This document shows positions 43,200-52,430 of a DNA stretch of 64,000 nucleotides, piece after piece. The stretch's first letter is position 1, and each line of letters opens with the position of its first letter. Source of the stretch: CAIKMD01 sp963729935 (GTDB lineage: Bacteria; Pseudomonadota; Alphaproteobacteria; ATCC43930; CGMCC-115725). The translations under genes were made by a program, and so were the position numbers. The DNA lies in assembly GCA_963729935.1 (NCBI GenBank), contig CAVSPW010000004.1, forward strand, positions 682,001-746,000. The letters run 5' to 3'. Under the pieces are notes generated by a model, which was not told the origin of the DNA, searched no databases, and worked only from the letters and a program-made list of their open reading frames with translations.

Positions 43200-43667
43200 A
43201 TGACAAGACGAGCTGAATTGAATTTGGCATCGGCGCAAGCGAACGGGAAACTTCGCGATCCGTGCCGCGCGGCGCGATCCCGCATCGCGCGCGGCGTGGC
43301 CTGGCCATTGCTGGCGGCGCTGGTCTTGAGCGGCTGCGCGACGCCGGTCGATTACGCGGCAAAGCCGGAGCGCTTCGTGCCGCCCGATGGCGGTCCGGCC
43401 TGGATCATCACCGGGCGGCTCGACCACACCGATTTCGACCGGGTCGGCGATGCGACGATGACGATCTGGATCAACGATCAGCTCGCGGCGGTGGGCGGAT
43501 TCCAGATCCACGACGGCATCGCCGATGGCAGCTTCACCGGCGCCTATCGCGGCGCAAAGATCACGGTCCATTGCACCAACACGGCGCCGCCCGCCAAGGG
43601 CTTTTTGTGCGACATCGGCGACGGCCTGATCCCCGCCGGCACCTTGGCCTTCTTGCCGGCGAAGTGA
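43200..43667 (+). CDS. putative small lipoprotein, unknown function
   Basis: A 155-residue predicted lipoprotein. After a basic N-region of about 33 residues comes LLAALVLSGC, a good lipobox. The mature part is beta-rich: WIITGRLDHTDFDRVGDATM, FQIHDGIADGSFTGAYRGAK and CTNTAPPAKGFLCDIGDG with two cysteines that could pair. The ATG at 43200 lacks a clear ribosome site; a later TTG is possible. It converges on the peptide-binding-protein gene 9 bp away. Confidence 0.62.
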   Translation: MTRRAELNLASAQANGKLRDPCRAARSRIARGVAWPLLAALVLSGCATPVDYAAKPERFVPPDGGPAWIITGRLDHTDFDRVGDATMTIWINDQLAAVGGFQIHDGIADGSFTGAYRGAKITVHCTNTAPPAKGFLCDIGDGLIPAGTLAFLPAK

Positions 43668-43676
43668 TCGGCCCTT

Positions 43677-45230
43677 CTATTTTGTCCAGGACAGGCGGTT
43701 GAAGAGGAAGCCCTCGGGCTTGGTGTGGTTGGTGTCGACGACGAGATCCTTGGTCTCGACCAGGATCGCCGGCAGCTCGACGAGCGGCATTGCATAGCGC
43801 TCCTCGGTCACCCGGTCGAAGATCCTCTTGTAGATCGCGGCGCGCTTTTCCGGATCGAACTCGTGGCCCGCTTCCTCGGTCCATTTCGCGAGCTCGGCAT
43901 CGCCTGTGTAGTTGCGCGGGCTGGGCAGGTAGAAGAAGCTCGTCGTGTTGTCGACGTCGGGCGCGCCGCCGCCATTGTCCCACAAGGTCACCTGGGTTTG
44001 CGCCTTGCCGTCGCCGCGCGCCTTCTGGAAGACGTTGATGGTGGCCGCGTTGACGCTGGCGCGCACGCCGATCTTGCGCAGGTCGCCCGCCACGGCCTCC
44101 GCGATCTGGCGCGCCTGGCCCCAGGTCAGGAGATCGAGATCGAAGCCGTTGCCGAGCCCGGCCTCCGCCAGGAGCGCCTTCGCCTTCGCCGGATCGTAGC
44201 TCACCGGCGGCAGCGACCAGGTGCAATCGATATGCTCGGGATGGCACATCGCCTGCATCCGCGGCTGGGCCGCGATTTCGGGCGGCAGCAGCGCCTTGCG
44301 CATCGCGTCGACGTTGATCGCGCGCAACAGGGCCTCGCGCACGCGCTTGTCCTTGAAGACGTGGATGCCGGTGCGGTCGGCGGAGTCGAACAGGATGTAA
44401 GAGAAGGAAATCGTCGGCGCGACGAAGATCTTGTAGTTGGGATTGCTCGCGACGACGTTCTTGGCCTCGTCGTAATCGGCGTTGAAGATGAGGTCGAGCT
44501 CGTTCACCAGCACCTTGGCGAGGCGCGTCTGCGCGTCGGGGATGAAAGACACCTCGATCCGGCCGATCTTCGCCGGCGGCTCATAGCCGCCCCAATTGTA
44601 ATAGGGGTTCTTCTCCAAGACGATGCCGACCGACGGATCGTAGGAGACGACCTTGTAAGGCCCGGTGCCGATCGGGTTGAGGCCGAATTTGGATTTGTCG
44701 GCGAGCTTTGAATGGATTCGCGAGGGCAGGATCGGCGGCCCGCCCCAGAGCCGCGCCAGGATGATCGCCGACGCGGTTTTCGCGTGAAGGCGGACCGTGT
44801 ACTGGTCGATCTTGTCGGCATGGTCGAACCAGCCGAAGCGCGCATCCTTGAAGAGGAAATTGTTTTTGGGATCGGCCGCATAATCGAGGGAATAGATCAC
44901 GTCGTCGGCGTCGAGCGGCGAGCCGTCGGAGAATTTGACGCCGTGGCGGATCTTGACCTCGAGCGTCTTGTCGTCGATCTGTTTCCAGGATTCGGCGATC
45001 TGTCCCTTATAGGTCTTAGTCGACGGGTCATAGGCGATGAGCGTATCCATCACCGCGCGGTCGACGAGATTGGATTCGGGATTGGGGTTGTTGATCGCAT
45101 CGATGAGCCGGACCGGCTGATCGAAGGCGACGCGCAACGTGTCATGCGCCTTGTCGGCCCGGGCGGCGCCGACGCAAGCGGCCATGGCAAAGGAAGCGGC
45201 AAAGGCAGAGCGCAGCATAGCTCGGATCAT
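43677..45230 (-). CDS. ABC-type substrate-binding protein, peptide/nickel (SBP_bac_5) family
   Basis: A 517-residue periplasmic receptor of the DppA/OppA group. The signal peptide covers about 1-24 (ending VGAARA). Family marks are LRVAFDQPVRLIDAINNPNP, ESWKQIDDKTLEVKIRHGVK with the typical FSDGSPLDADDVIYSL after it, and GTGPYKVVSYDPSVGIVLEK. DKRVREALLRAINVDAM is also typical. GGGAGGAACC precedes ATG 45230. No permease or ATPase genes are next to it; an FAH-family hydrolase lies 35 bp upstream on the same strand. The ligand is unknown. Confidence 0.9.
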   Translation of the reverse strand: MIRAMLRSAFAASFAMAACVGAARADKAHDTLRVAFDQPVRLIDAINNPNPESNLVDRAVMDTLIAYDPSTKTYKGQIAESWKQIDDKTLEVKIRHGVKFSDGSPLDADDVIYSLDYAADPKNNFLFKDARFGWFDHADKIDQYTVRLHAKTASAIILARLWGGPPILPSRIHSKLADKSKFGLNPIGTGPYKVVSYDPSVGIVLEKNPYYNWGGYEPPAKIGRIEVSFIPDAQTRLAKVLVNELDLIFNADYDEAKNVVASNPNYKIFVAPTISFSYILFDSADRTGIHVFKDKRVREALLRAINVDAMRKALLPPEIAAQPRMQAMCHPEHIDCTWSLPPVSYDPAKAKALLAEAGLGNGFDLDLLTWGQARQIAEAVAGDLRKIGVRASVNAATINVFQKARGDGKAQTQVTLWDNGGGAPDVDNTTSFFYLPSPRNYTGDAELAKWTEEAGHEFDPEKRAAIYKRIFDRVTEERYAMPLVELPAILVETKDLVVDTNHTKPEGFLFNRLSWTK

Positions 45231-45265
45231 GGTTCCTCCCTCCAACGCAGATTCGACAAGCCGCT

Positions 45266-46219
45266 TTATCGCGCGGTCTTTTGGGGCGTGTAAAGACTCG
45301 TCTGGTAGGTCGCCGGCGCGTCGGCTGCGACCGGATTCGAAAGCGTGCCGAGGCCCGAGATCTCCACCTCGCAAAGATCGCCCGGCTTCATCTGCACCAT
45401 GCCCGGCACATAGACCCCGCCGGTGTTGGGCGGCGGCGTCTCGCCTGGATGCGGCGGCAGCGAGCCCGGCGAGCCCGAGACGATGACGTCGCCCGGGCGC
45501 AGATAGTATCCCTGCGAGAGATAATTGATGAGATGCGGCACGTCGAAGATCATGTGATCGGTGGTCGCGTTCTGGCGCTCGATGCCGTTGACGCGGGTGA
45601 TGATGCGGTGCTTCGAAGGGTCGCCGAACTCGTCGGAAGTCATCAGCCAGGGGCCGAAACTTCCCGATTGCTCGAAATTCTTGCCCAGCCCGAATTGGCG
45701 GTTGTGGCTTTGGTACTCGCGTACCGAGCCTTCATTGTAGCAGGAATAGCCGGCGACGTGATCGAGCGCCTTCTCCACCGGGATGTGGCGCCCGCCCTTG
45801 CCGATGATGACCGCGAGTTCGCCCTCATATTCGTATTTCTTCGCCACCGCCGGATCGGGGCAGAGGATCGGCTGCAGATGCCCGACCTGGCTGCACGGCA
45901 TGCGCAAGAAGATCTGCGGATATTGCCCCGAGGTGGTGAGGCCGGTCTCGTTGATGTGCAGCGAGTAGTTGAGTGCGAGGCACCAGATCGCGTTGGGCTC
46001 GGGGATCACCGGATCGAGCGCGACATCGCTGAAGGAGAGATCGGGCTTTCTTCCTTTGGCCGCTTGCGCCGCCTTCGCGAATCCGCCTTCCAACTCGATC
46101 AGCGCCTTGAGGCTCCTCGGCAGATCAGGCGCCGCCTTCGGCAGCGCCACGAAATTCTTGTCGTCGGTCATGACGCCGACGCCCGCCTCGCCCTTCAGCC
46201 GATAGGAGACCAGCCGCAT
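45266..46219 (-). CDS. fumarylacetoacetate hydrolase (FAH)-family protein
   Basis: A 317-residue metal enzyme of the FAH fold that hydrolyses or isomerises acylpyruvate-type products of aromatic breakdown. It opens MRLVSYRLKGEAGVGVMTDD. The metal-binding region is KKYEYEGELAVIIGKGGRHI (about 128-147), and VSGSPGSLPPHPGETPP follows near the C-terminus, with a longer proline-rich loop than in most members. Its neighbours are a peptide-type binding protein and a class II aldolase family gene on the same strand. Substrate unknown. Confidence 0.86.
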   Translation of the reverse strand: MRLVSYRLKGEAGVGVMTDDKNFVALPKAAPDLPRSLKALIELEGGFAKAAQAAKGRKPDLSFSDVALDPVIPEPNAIWCLALNYSLHINETGLTTSGQYPQIFLRMPCSQVGHLQPILCPDPAVAKKYEYEGELAVIIGKGGRHIPVEKALDHVAGYSCYNEGSVREYQSHNRQFGLGKNFEQSGSFGPWLMTSDEFGDPSKHRIITRVNGIERQNATTDHMIFDVPHLINYLSQGYYLRPGDVIVSGSPGSLPPHPGETPPPNTGGVYVPGMVQMKPGDLCEVEISGLGTLSNPVAADAPATYQTSLYTPQKTAR

Positions 46220-46295
46220 CTTCCCCTCCCGCGGATATCACTCTTCTGCGCCGAGAGTGACGAATTCCGCGGCTCCGGGCAAGGGCGGCGCGCGA

Positions 46296-47078
46296 TCATT
46301 CCGCGAAGGAGGGATCGAGACGCTCGGCCAGCCGCATCCAGTACTGCCAGGAATGATCCTCGCGCGGCGAATTGCGCCCGGCCGAGAGCTGCGCCTTGGT
46401 GCGCGCCTGGATCGCCTCGGAAATGGGCCGGATCTTGGCCCCGGTCGCCATGGCGCGCTCTTGCAGCGCGCAGGCATCGATCAACGCGCGCATCCAGCCG
46501 AAGGCTTCGCCGATCGAAGCGCCCACGCTCAGGAGCCCGTGATTGTTCATGATCAGCGTGTGTTTCGTGCCCAGATCGGAGAGTATGCGCGGTACCTCGT
46601 CTTCCTCGCGCGCCAGCCCTTCGAAATCGTGATAGCCGACCTCGCCATGGAGAAAGCACCCGCCTTGCGCGAGGATCATCAGCCCGTCCTCGGTCGAGCC
46701 GATGACCGTACCCGCGGTCTCGTGGGTATGGAACACCGTGTGGATGTCGGGGCGCGTCTTCAAAATCCCGCTGTGGAAATTGTAGCCTGCGGGCGCGAGC
46801 CTCACGCCGCTATGGCTCAGCACGTTGCGCGCGTAATCGGCCGTCGCCAGGGACGAGGCCGTGATCTCGTCCCAGCCGAGCCCGAGCGGGTTCATGAGAA
46901 ACGTGTCGGTGCCGGGAATGCGCAGGGTGATGTGATTGAGCGTGTCGCAATTCCATCCGAGATGATACGCCACGCGAAACGCCGCCGCGAGCTCGCGCCT
47001 CAGCTTGCGCTCGGTCTCGCTCATGTCGCGCTTCACCGCGACGCCGCCGATGCGCGCAATCGCATTCCGGTCGCTCAT
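46296..47078 (-). CDS. class II aldolase/adducin family protein
   Basis: A 260-residue zinc-dependent aldolase-fold protein. Family marks are LGWNCDTLNHITLRIPGTDT around residues 40-59, MNPLGLGWDEITASSL, the zinc pair in VFHTHETAG around 120, and NNHGLLSVGASIGEAFGWM around 190 with the third histidine. GGGAGG lies 11 bases before ATG 47078; a longer reading upstream has no ribosome site. Members range from fuculose-phosphate aldolase to decarboxylases. A relative is at 49870. Confidence 0.85.
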   Translation of the reverse strand: MSDRNAIARIGGVAVKRDMSETERKLRRELAAAFRVAYHLGWNCDTLNHITLRIPGTDTFLMNPLGLGWDEITASSLATADYARNVLSHSGVRLAPAGYNFHSGILKTRPDIHTVFHTHETAGTVIGSTEDGLMILAQGGCFLHGEVGYHDFEGLAREEDEVPRILSDLGTKHTLIMNNHGLLSVGASIGEAFGWMRALIDACALQERAMATGAKIRPISEAIQARTKAQLSAGRNSPREDHSWQYWMRLAERLDPSFAE

Positions 47079-47246
47079 GATGTTTAAATCCTCCCGCCTC
47101 ACCCGATACGACCCTCTCTTTCTAGGCCCGCGCGCGCGGTTCTGAAAGCCCCGCCGGGGTGACGCGGCGCAAGCCGCCTTCCCCGCATGACGGGCGCCGC
47201 GCCGTCTTCCGAAGCTGAACCACGGCAGAACTGCATGACGATCGTG

Positions 47247-47376
47247 CGTCCTTCGAGACGGCGCTACGCGCCTCCTCAGCGATGAGGCGAAAGCTTTCCC
47301 AGCATCGCCCGATGATGCCACACGTGCTTTTTCCTCATCCTGAGGAGCGATGCGGAGCATCGCGTCTCGAAGGACG
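47247..47376. repeat. dispersed inverted repeat, 130 bp
   Basis: CGTCCTTCGAGACG (47247-47260) pairs perfectly with CGTCTCGAAGGACG (47363-47376). Inside, CCTCCTCAGCGATGAGG and CCTCATCCTGAGGAGCG continue the pairing imperfectly, leaving a loop of about 40 bases. This wording (TCCTGAGGAGC near CTCGAAGGACG) marks a repeat found many times in alphaproteobacterial genomes. The 421-bp gap between 47079 and 47499 holds this element and an AT-rich leader (47408-47440) before the YeiH-type gene, but no other gene I can support. Confidence 0.72.
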
Positions 47377-47499
47377 CAGGACCGAATGGCAGCGCACCTG
47401 CCATTCCATCAATTAAATAGATTGAAATGAGAATAACAATGAGTTGGACCGAACGGTCGCCGGGCCCGATATTCAAGGCAATCATCAATCGGGTCCCCC

Positions 47500-48588
47500 A
47501 TGTCTTCCTTCTTTCGTCGGTTTCCGCGCCGCTTTCTGGATCGCGTCCGAACGCTTCTGCCCGGCCTGCTGCTTTGCGCCGCGGTGACCTTGGCCGGCTG
47601 GGGGCTGCAACTCTTCGAGCAAGAGTTTTTGGGCAAGGCGTGGCTCGAATCGCTGGTGCTCGCCATTCTGGTCGGCACCGCAATCCGCACGGTCTGGGAC
47701 ATGGACCCGCGCTGGTATCCGGGCATACGCTTCAGCGCCAAGACGCTGCTGGAGATCGCCGTCGTCCTGCTCGGCGCTTCCTTGAGCGCGGCCACGATCC
47801 TCGCGATCGGGCCCATCCTTCTCGTCGGCATCGCCGGAATCGTGACGGTCGCGATCGCGATCAGCTACGGGATCGGCCGCGCCCTGGGCCTGCCGAAGCG
47901 GATGGCGATGCTGGTCGCCTGCGGCAACTCGATCTGCGGAAATTCGGCGATCGCGGCGGCCGCGCCGGTGATCGGGGCCGATAGCGAGGACGTCGCCGCC
48001 TCCATCGCCTTCACGGCCGTTCTCGGCGTCGGCGTCGTGGTCTCGCTCCCCTTGCTGGCGCCCCTGCTCCACCTCGACACGCTTCAATACGGCATCCTTG
48101 CCGGGCTCACCGTCTATGCCGTGCCGCAAGTGCTTGCGGCGACGGCGCCGCTGGGCGCGCTCAGCGTCCAGATGGGAACGCTGGTGAAGCTGGTCCGGGT
48201 GCTCATGCTGGGCCCGGTGATCCTCGCCCTCTCTTTCGGCACGGCAAAATGGCGCGAGGCAACCGACGAGCTGCCGCCGCATGTGACCGCCGGCGAACGT
48301 CCCCCCGCCGGCAAGATCGCCCTTCATCATCTCGTGCCCTGGTTCATCCTGGGCTTCCTCGCCTTGGCCGGGCTGAGATCGGCCGGATTCATCCCGGCGC
48401 CCGCCCTCGGCCCGATCGGCTGGACCGCCAATCTGTTGACGATCGTCTCCATGGCCGCGCTCGGCCTCGGCGTCGAAGTGCGCGCCGTCGCACAGAGCGG
48501 CCCCCGCGTGACCGCCGCCGTAATCGGCTCGCTCTTATTCCTCGGCGCGATCAGCTTCGCCCTGATCCGCCTCCTCGCGATCGCCTGA
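47500..48588 (+). CDS. YeiH-family (UPF0324) putative sulfate exporter
   Basis: A 362-residue inner-membrane protein with about 10 hydrophobic segments. The family signature is VACGNSICGNSAIAAAAPVI, residues about 142-161, with a second mark GLTVYAVPQVLAATAPLG. YeiH proteins are annotated as putative sulfate or small-anion exporters, and some are linked to taurine or cysteine breakdown; the sequence does not settle the substrate. The ATG at 47500 has only a weak ribosome site. The gene stands alone behind a dispersed repeat. Confidence 0.88.
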   Translation: MSSFFRRFPRRFLDRVRTLLPGLLLCAAVTLAGWGLQLFEQEFLGKAWLESLVLAILVGTAIRTVWDMDPRWYPGIRFSAKTLLEIAVVLLGASLSAATILAIGPILLVGIAGIVTVAIAISYGIGRALGLPKRMAMLVACGNSICGNSAIAAAAPVIGADSEDVAASIAFTAVLGVGVVVSLPLLAPLLHLDTLQYGILAGLTVYAVPQVLAATAPLGALSVQMGTLVKLVRVLMLGPVILALSFGTAKWREATDELPPHVTAGERPPAGKIALHHLVPWFILGFLALAGLRSAGFIPAPALGPIGWTANLLTIVSMAALGLGVEVRAVAQSGPRVTAAVIGSLLFLGAISFALIRLLAIA

Positions 48589-48710
48589 TCGCGGCCCTCT
48601 CTTTCGTTCCCGGGTTGTAGACGGCCGCGATTGGGCTGATACTGCGCCGGTCTCCATGACGCGTTCCTTTGCATCATGGCCCGCGATGAATCACCAGGAA
48701 GGAGCCGGCA

Positions 48711-49145
48711 ATGCAGCGCGGCAAGAAATATCGCAGAGCGGCGATCTCGGCTCTGGTGGCCTTGCCGCTGGGCCTGGGTCCGCTCGCGGGCGCGCGGCCG
48801 GCTTTTGCGCAAACGCCGCCGGCCTGCCCGCCGGGCTATTATTTCGCGAGCGACGGCTATTGCTATCCCTCGCAGCCCCCGGTCTATGCCTATCCGCCGC
48901 CCGTCTATGACGCGACCCCGCCGGTCTATCAGCCGCCGCCCGTGGTGGACGGTCTGGCCATCGGCGTCGGCCTGGGATTGCTCTTCGGCGCCCTGGCCGC
49001 CGGCCAGTCCGGCCACGGCGACGGCCGCGATCACGGCGGCCCGCCCCCGCGCGGCGCCAGCCCGCATGCCCCGCCGCGCGGCGGCGCGCCGCACGCCGCC
49101 CCGCGCGGCGGCCCGCCGGGCCGCGACGATCATGGACCGCGTTGA
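48711..49145 (+). CDS. small secreted Pro/Tyr-rich protein with CPPGYY motif, second copy
   Basis: A 144-residue exported protein. The signal peptide covers about 1-33 (ending ARPAFAQ); then PPACPPGYYFASDGYCYPSQ, a Pro/Tyr-rich stretch, a hydrophobic Gly-rich segment DGLAIGVGLGLLFGALAAGQ, and a tail of Pro/Gly/His repeats (PPRGASPHA, PPRGGAPHA, APRGGPPG). The CPPGYYxASDxxCY core is shared with the protein at 41975. AGGAAGGAG precedes the ATG. It is 49 bp upstream of an LTXXQ-like gene. Function unknown. Confidence 0.7.
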   Translation: MQRGKKYRRAAISALVALPLGLGPLAGARPAFAQTPPACPPGYYFASDGYCYPSQPPVYAYPPPVYDATPPVYQPPPVVDGLAIGVGLGLLFGALAAGQSGHGDGRDHGGPPPRGASPHAPPRGGAPHAAPRGGPPGRDDHGPR

Positions 49146-49194
49146 TCCGCGCCCGAATGCTGGCGCCAATATGAACCCACGGAGAATGACGACC

Positions 49195-49710
49195 ATGCCC
49201 ATGCCCTCGATCCATCGTGCCGCCGCCATCGCGGCCGCGACCATGCTCGCCGGTGCCGCGCTCTTCGTTCAACCCTCGAGCGCCGCTTCGGCCGACCGCC
49301 AATTGGCCCAGGCCTCGCCCCCGCCTTCGAGCGCGCCGGCCGCCAAAGCGCCGGCGGCCCGGCGCTCCCCGGCCGAATATGTCGAGGCGCGCATCCAATC
49401 GCTGCATGATCAGCTGAAGATCACCAAGGCGGAGGAGCCGCAATGGAGCGCCGTCGCGACGGCGATGCGCGACAATGCGAAACAAGTCGCGGCTCTCGTC
49501 GCCGACCGAGCCAAGTCGACGAAGAGCATGAGCGCCATGGACAATCTCCGCTCCTATCAGGCGATCGCCAAGGCGCATCTCGACGGCATCGACAAGCTGG
49601 TCGCGGCGTTCGGCGCGCTTTACGCGGTGATGCCCGAAGCGCAGAAGAAGATCGCCGACACCGTCTTCGACCGCCGCCCGACACGGCCGACGCCGGAAAA
49701 AAGCGGCTGA
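49195..49710 (+). CDS. periplasmic LTXXQ/Spy-like protein
   Basis: A 171-residue exported helical protein. The signal peptide covers about 1-31 (AGAALFVQPSSAAS). After an Ala/Pro linker comes RSPAEYVEARIQSLHDQLKI, the pattern seen in Spy/CpxP-like periplasmic proteins, then AEEPQWSAVATAMRDNAKQV and YAVMPEAQKKIADTVFD. Spy-type proteins are periplasmic chaperones or metal sensors. ATG 49195 has GGAG 10 bases upstream; ATGs at 49186 and 49201 are alternatives. It follows the CPPGYY protein and probably shares its transcript. Confidence 0.72.
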   Translation: MPMPSIHRAAAIAAATMLAGAALFVQPSSAASADRQLAQASPPPSSAPAAKAPAARRSPAEYVEARIQSLHDQLKITKAEEPQWSAVATAMRDNAKQVAALVADRAKSTKSMSAMDNLRSYQAIAKAHLDGIDKLVAAFGALYAVMPEAQKKIADTVFDRRPTRPTPEKSG

Positions 49711-49869
49711 AAGGACGAAGCCTTCGCGAACCGATCGCGGAGCGTTATCGCGATCGCGCTTGCGATCTCGCCCAAGCTGCGTTTGGATCTGCGGCATCCG
49801 CCACCGGCGTCGATTGACCTTGCGCCGTCATCCGGCTTCGAGCGGCGCCTCTCCCAACCCAGACCTCAG

Positions 49870-50601
49870 GTGAGTTCCTTGGCCGAAAAATCGCCCTCCT
49901 CCGCCGGTCCCGTCGATCCCGCGATCATCGGCGAGCTCGTGGCCGCGAGCCGCATCCTCGCGCTGCATGGCGTGCTCGACGCCTGGGGCCATGTCAGCAT
50001 CCGCCATCCCGGCGATCCGGAGCGCTATCTCCTCGCGCGCGCGCGGGCGCCCGCTTTGGTCGCCGCCGGCGACATCATGGAATTCGATCTCGATTCCAAC
50101 CCGGTCGATCCGCGCGGCCGGCGCATGTTTCTCGAACGTTACATTCACGGCCAAGCCTATCGCGCGAGGCCGGACGTGAACGCCGTCGTCCACACGCATT
50201 CGGCGACGATGATCCCCTTCAGCGTCACCGGCGAGCCCTTGAGAGCGATCTCGCACATCGCCTCCTTCCTCGTCAAGCAAGTCCCGATCTGGGAGATCCG
50301 CGACATCGGCATCACGCAAGGTCTGCTCGTCGCCAATAACGAGCAGGGACAATCTCTCGCAAAGACCCTCGGCGACGGTCCGGTCGCGCTCATGCGCGGC
50401 CATGGCAACCTCGTCGTCGCGCCCGATATCCGTCGCGTCGTGCACCGCGCGCTCTATACCGAAATCAACGCCCAGCAACTCGCCATGGCGCTCTCCTTCA
50501 AGCGACCGATCACCTTCATCGCGCCGGACGAATTGCAAGACCCCAAGCGCCTCGACGACGCCTGGGAAGTCTGGCAAAGCGAGGCGATGAAGGACGCGTG
50601 A
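49870..50601 (+). CDS. class II aldolase/adducin family protein, second copy
   Basis: A 243-residue aldolase-fold protein. Marks are LALHGVLDAWGHVSIRHPGD around 36-55, the metal pair in NAVVHTHSATMIPFSV around 115, and MRGHGNLVVAPDIRRVVHRA around 180. GTG 49870 gives VSSLAEKSPS and a sensible N-terminus; TTG 49783 would add 29 unconserved residues, and neither has a strong ribosome site. It lies 83 bp upstream of a thiamine-diphosphate enzyme on the same strand, so both may act on one small-acid pathway. Confidence 0.83.
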   Translation: MSSLAEKSPSSAGPVDPAIIGELVAASRILALHGVLDAWGHVSIRHPGDPERYLLARARAPALVAAGDIMEFDLDSNPVDPRGRRMFLERYIHGQAYRARPDVNAVVHTHSATMIPFSVTGEPLRAISHIASFLVKQVPIWEIRDIGITQGLLVANNEQGQSLAKTLGDGPVALMRGHGNLVVAPDIRRVVHRALYTEINAQQLAMALSFKRPITFIAPDELQDPKRLDDAWEVWQSEAMKDA

Positions 50602-50684
50602 TCGCCGCCGCGCGCGGGCGCCGCCGCTTGCTTGCGCGCGGCGGCCGCGCGGCATAGGTTGCGGCGCGCGGCGCGGGAGGAAAC

Positions 50685-52418
50685 ATGGCGAAGCGGATCG
50701 TGACCGAGAAGACGGCGCATGGCGCCAATCAGCCGCTCTGGGCGAGCGACGTGATGGCGGCGACCTTGCGCGAGTTGGGCTTTCCTTACGTCGCGCTCGT
50801 GCCCGGCGCGAGCTACGCCGCGCTCCATGACAGCCTCGTCAATTATCTCGGCAATCACGACCCGAAAATTCTTCTCTGCCTGCACGAGGAGCACGCGGCC
50901 TTTATCGGCAGCGGCTATGCCCAGGTCGCCGGCGAGCCCTTGCTGATCATCGTCCATACCAATGTCGGGCTGATGCACGCCTCGATGGGCATCTTCGATA
51001 CTTGGTGCGGGCGCCAGCCGATGGTGGTGATCGGCACCGCCGCCTTCGATGCCGAGACGCGCACGCCCTGGATCGAATGGATTCACAGCTCGGCCGATCA
51101 GGCGAGCATGGTGCGCGGCTTCGTCAAATGGGACGACGAGCCGCATTCGATCGGCGCCGCGGTGGATTCGCTCCGCCGCGCCACGCTTCTGGCGCGCGCC
51201 GAGCCGCCGGGCCCGACCCTGGTCACGCTCGACCGCGGCTTGCAGGAGCAGGAGCTCGCCTCCTGGCCGAAGAAGGACGATGTCGCGCGCTTTCAGCCGC
51301 CCGGTCCGGCCGAGCCCGCTGCCGAGGATGTCGCGCGCGCGCTTCAACTCATCGCCGCCGCGAAGAAGCCCGTCATCCTCGCCGGCCGCGTCTCGCGCTC
51401 GGAGGAAGGCTGGGCCGAGCGCATCCGTTTGGCCGAGCTTTTGGGCGCGCAGGTCTTCACCTATGCCGATGACGGCGCCGCCTTCCCCATTCCGCATCCG
51501 CGCCATGCCGGACGTTTCGGTCTGCGTGTCAACCCCAACGCCAAGGCCGCCTTGCGCGCGGCCGATCTCGTCATCGAGCTCGACTGGGTCGATTTCGGCA
51601 GCCTCTTGCGCCAGATCTGGCCCGAGGGCGAGACGCCGCCGCCGATCATCAGCTGCTCGAACGACCATCTGGCCCATCGCGGCTGGAACAAGGATTACTT
51701 CACCTTCGCGCCCGCCGATGTGCGGCTCGGCGCGTCGCCGGACCGTTCGATCGCCGCGCTGTTGAAAGGCTTGGAAGGCCGCAAGCCGGCGCCCGCCGCC
51801 GCCGCGCCGCCTCTACCCAAGATCGCGATCCCGGCTTCGGGCAAGATCACGACCCGTATGCTGGCCGAGCTTTTCTACGAGGTCATCGCGAAGGAGAAGG
51901 TCTGCCTCGCCGAGATCCCGATCGGCTGGCCGGCCGATCTCGTGCGCTGTTCCCATCCGCTCGATCTCTTGGCGGGCGCGTCGGGCGGCGATGTCGGCGC
52001 GGGTCCCGGCACCGCCATCGGCGCCGCGCTCGCGCTCAAGCACGCCGGCAGCGACCGGCTGCCCTTGGCGGTGATGGGCGACGGCGATTATCTGATGGGG
52101 GTCGGCGCGCTCTGGGTCGCGGCGGCGAACCGCATCCCCTTCCTCATCGTCGTCTGCAACAACCGCGCCTATGGCAATGACGTGATGGCGCAGGAGCGCA
52201 CCGCGCGCCATCGCGGCCGGCCGGTCGAGAACAAATGGATCGGCCAGGCGATTACCGATCCGCCGCCCGATCTCGCCGGGCTCGCGCGCGATTTCGGCTG
52301 CGAGGGCGCAGGGCCTATCGCCGACATCGCCGCCTTGCGCCCCGCGCTCGAGACGGCGCTCGCGCGATTGAAATCGGGCGCGAGCTATGTTCTCGACGTG
52401 GTGGTGGCCGACGAATAG
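50685..52418 (+). CDS. cytosolic thiamine-diphosphate-dependent enzyme (acetolactate synthase/decarboxylase type)
   Basis: A 577-residue member of the ThDP superfamily, without a signal peptide. The Pyr domain has LCLHEEHAAFIGSGYAQVAG with the catalytic glutamate; the middle domain includes AAKKPVILAGRVSRSEEGW; the PP domain has VMGDGDYLMGVGALWVAAAN and CNNRAYGND, the GDG...NN cofactor motif. It could be a decarboxylase, a carboligase or an acetolactate-type synthase. GGGAGGAAAC precedes ATG 50685. It follows a class II aldolase gene and converges on a PEP-mutase-family gene. Confidence 0.87.
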   Translation: MAKRIVTEKTAHGANQPLWASDVMAATLRELGFPYVALVPGASYAALHDSLVNYLGNHDPKILLCLHEEHAAFIGSGYAQVAGEPLLIIVHTNVGLMHASMGIFDTWCGRQPMVVIGTAAFDAETRTPWIEWIHSSADQASMVRGFVKWDDEPHSIGAAVDSLRRATLLARAEPPGPTLVTLDRGLQEQELASWPKKDDVARFQPPGPAEPAAEDVARALQLIAAAKKPVILAGRVSRSEEGWAERIRLAELLGAQVFTYADDGAAFPIPHPRHAGRFGLRVNPNAKAALRAADLVIELDWVDFGSLLRQIWPEGETPPPIISCSNDHLAHRGWNKDYFTFAPADVRLGASPDRSIAALLKGLEGRKPAPAAAAPPLPKIAIPASGKITTRMLAELFYEVIAKEKVCLAEIPIGWPADLVRCSHPLDLLAGASGGDVGAGPGTAIGAALALKHAGSDRLPLAVMGDGDYLMGVGALWVAAANRIPFLIVVCNNRAYGNDVMAQERTARHRGRPVENKWIGQAITDPPPDLAGLARDFGCEGAGPIADIAALRPALETALARLKSGASYVLDVVVADE

Positions 52419-52430
52419 ACGCGCGCGGCG

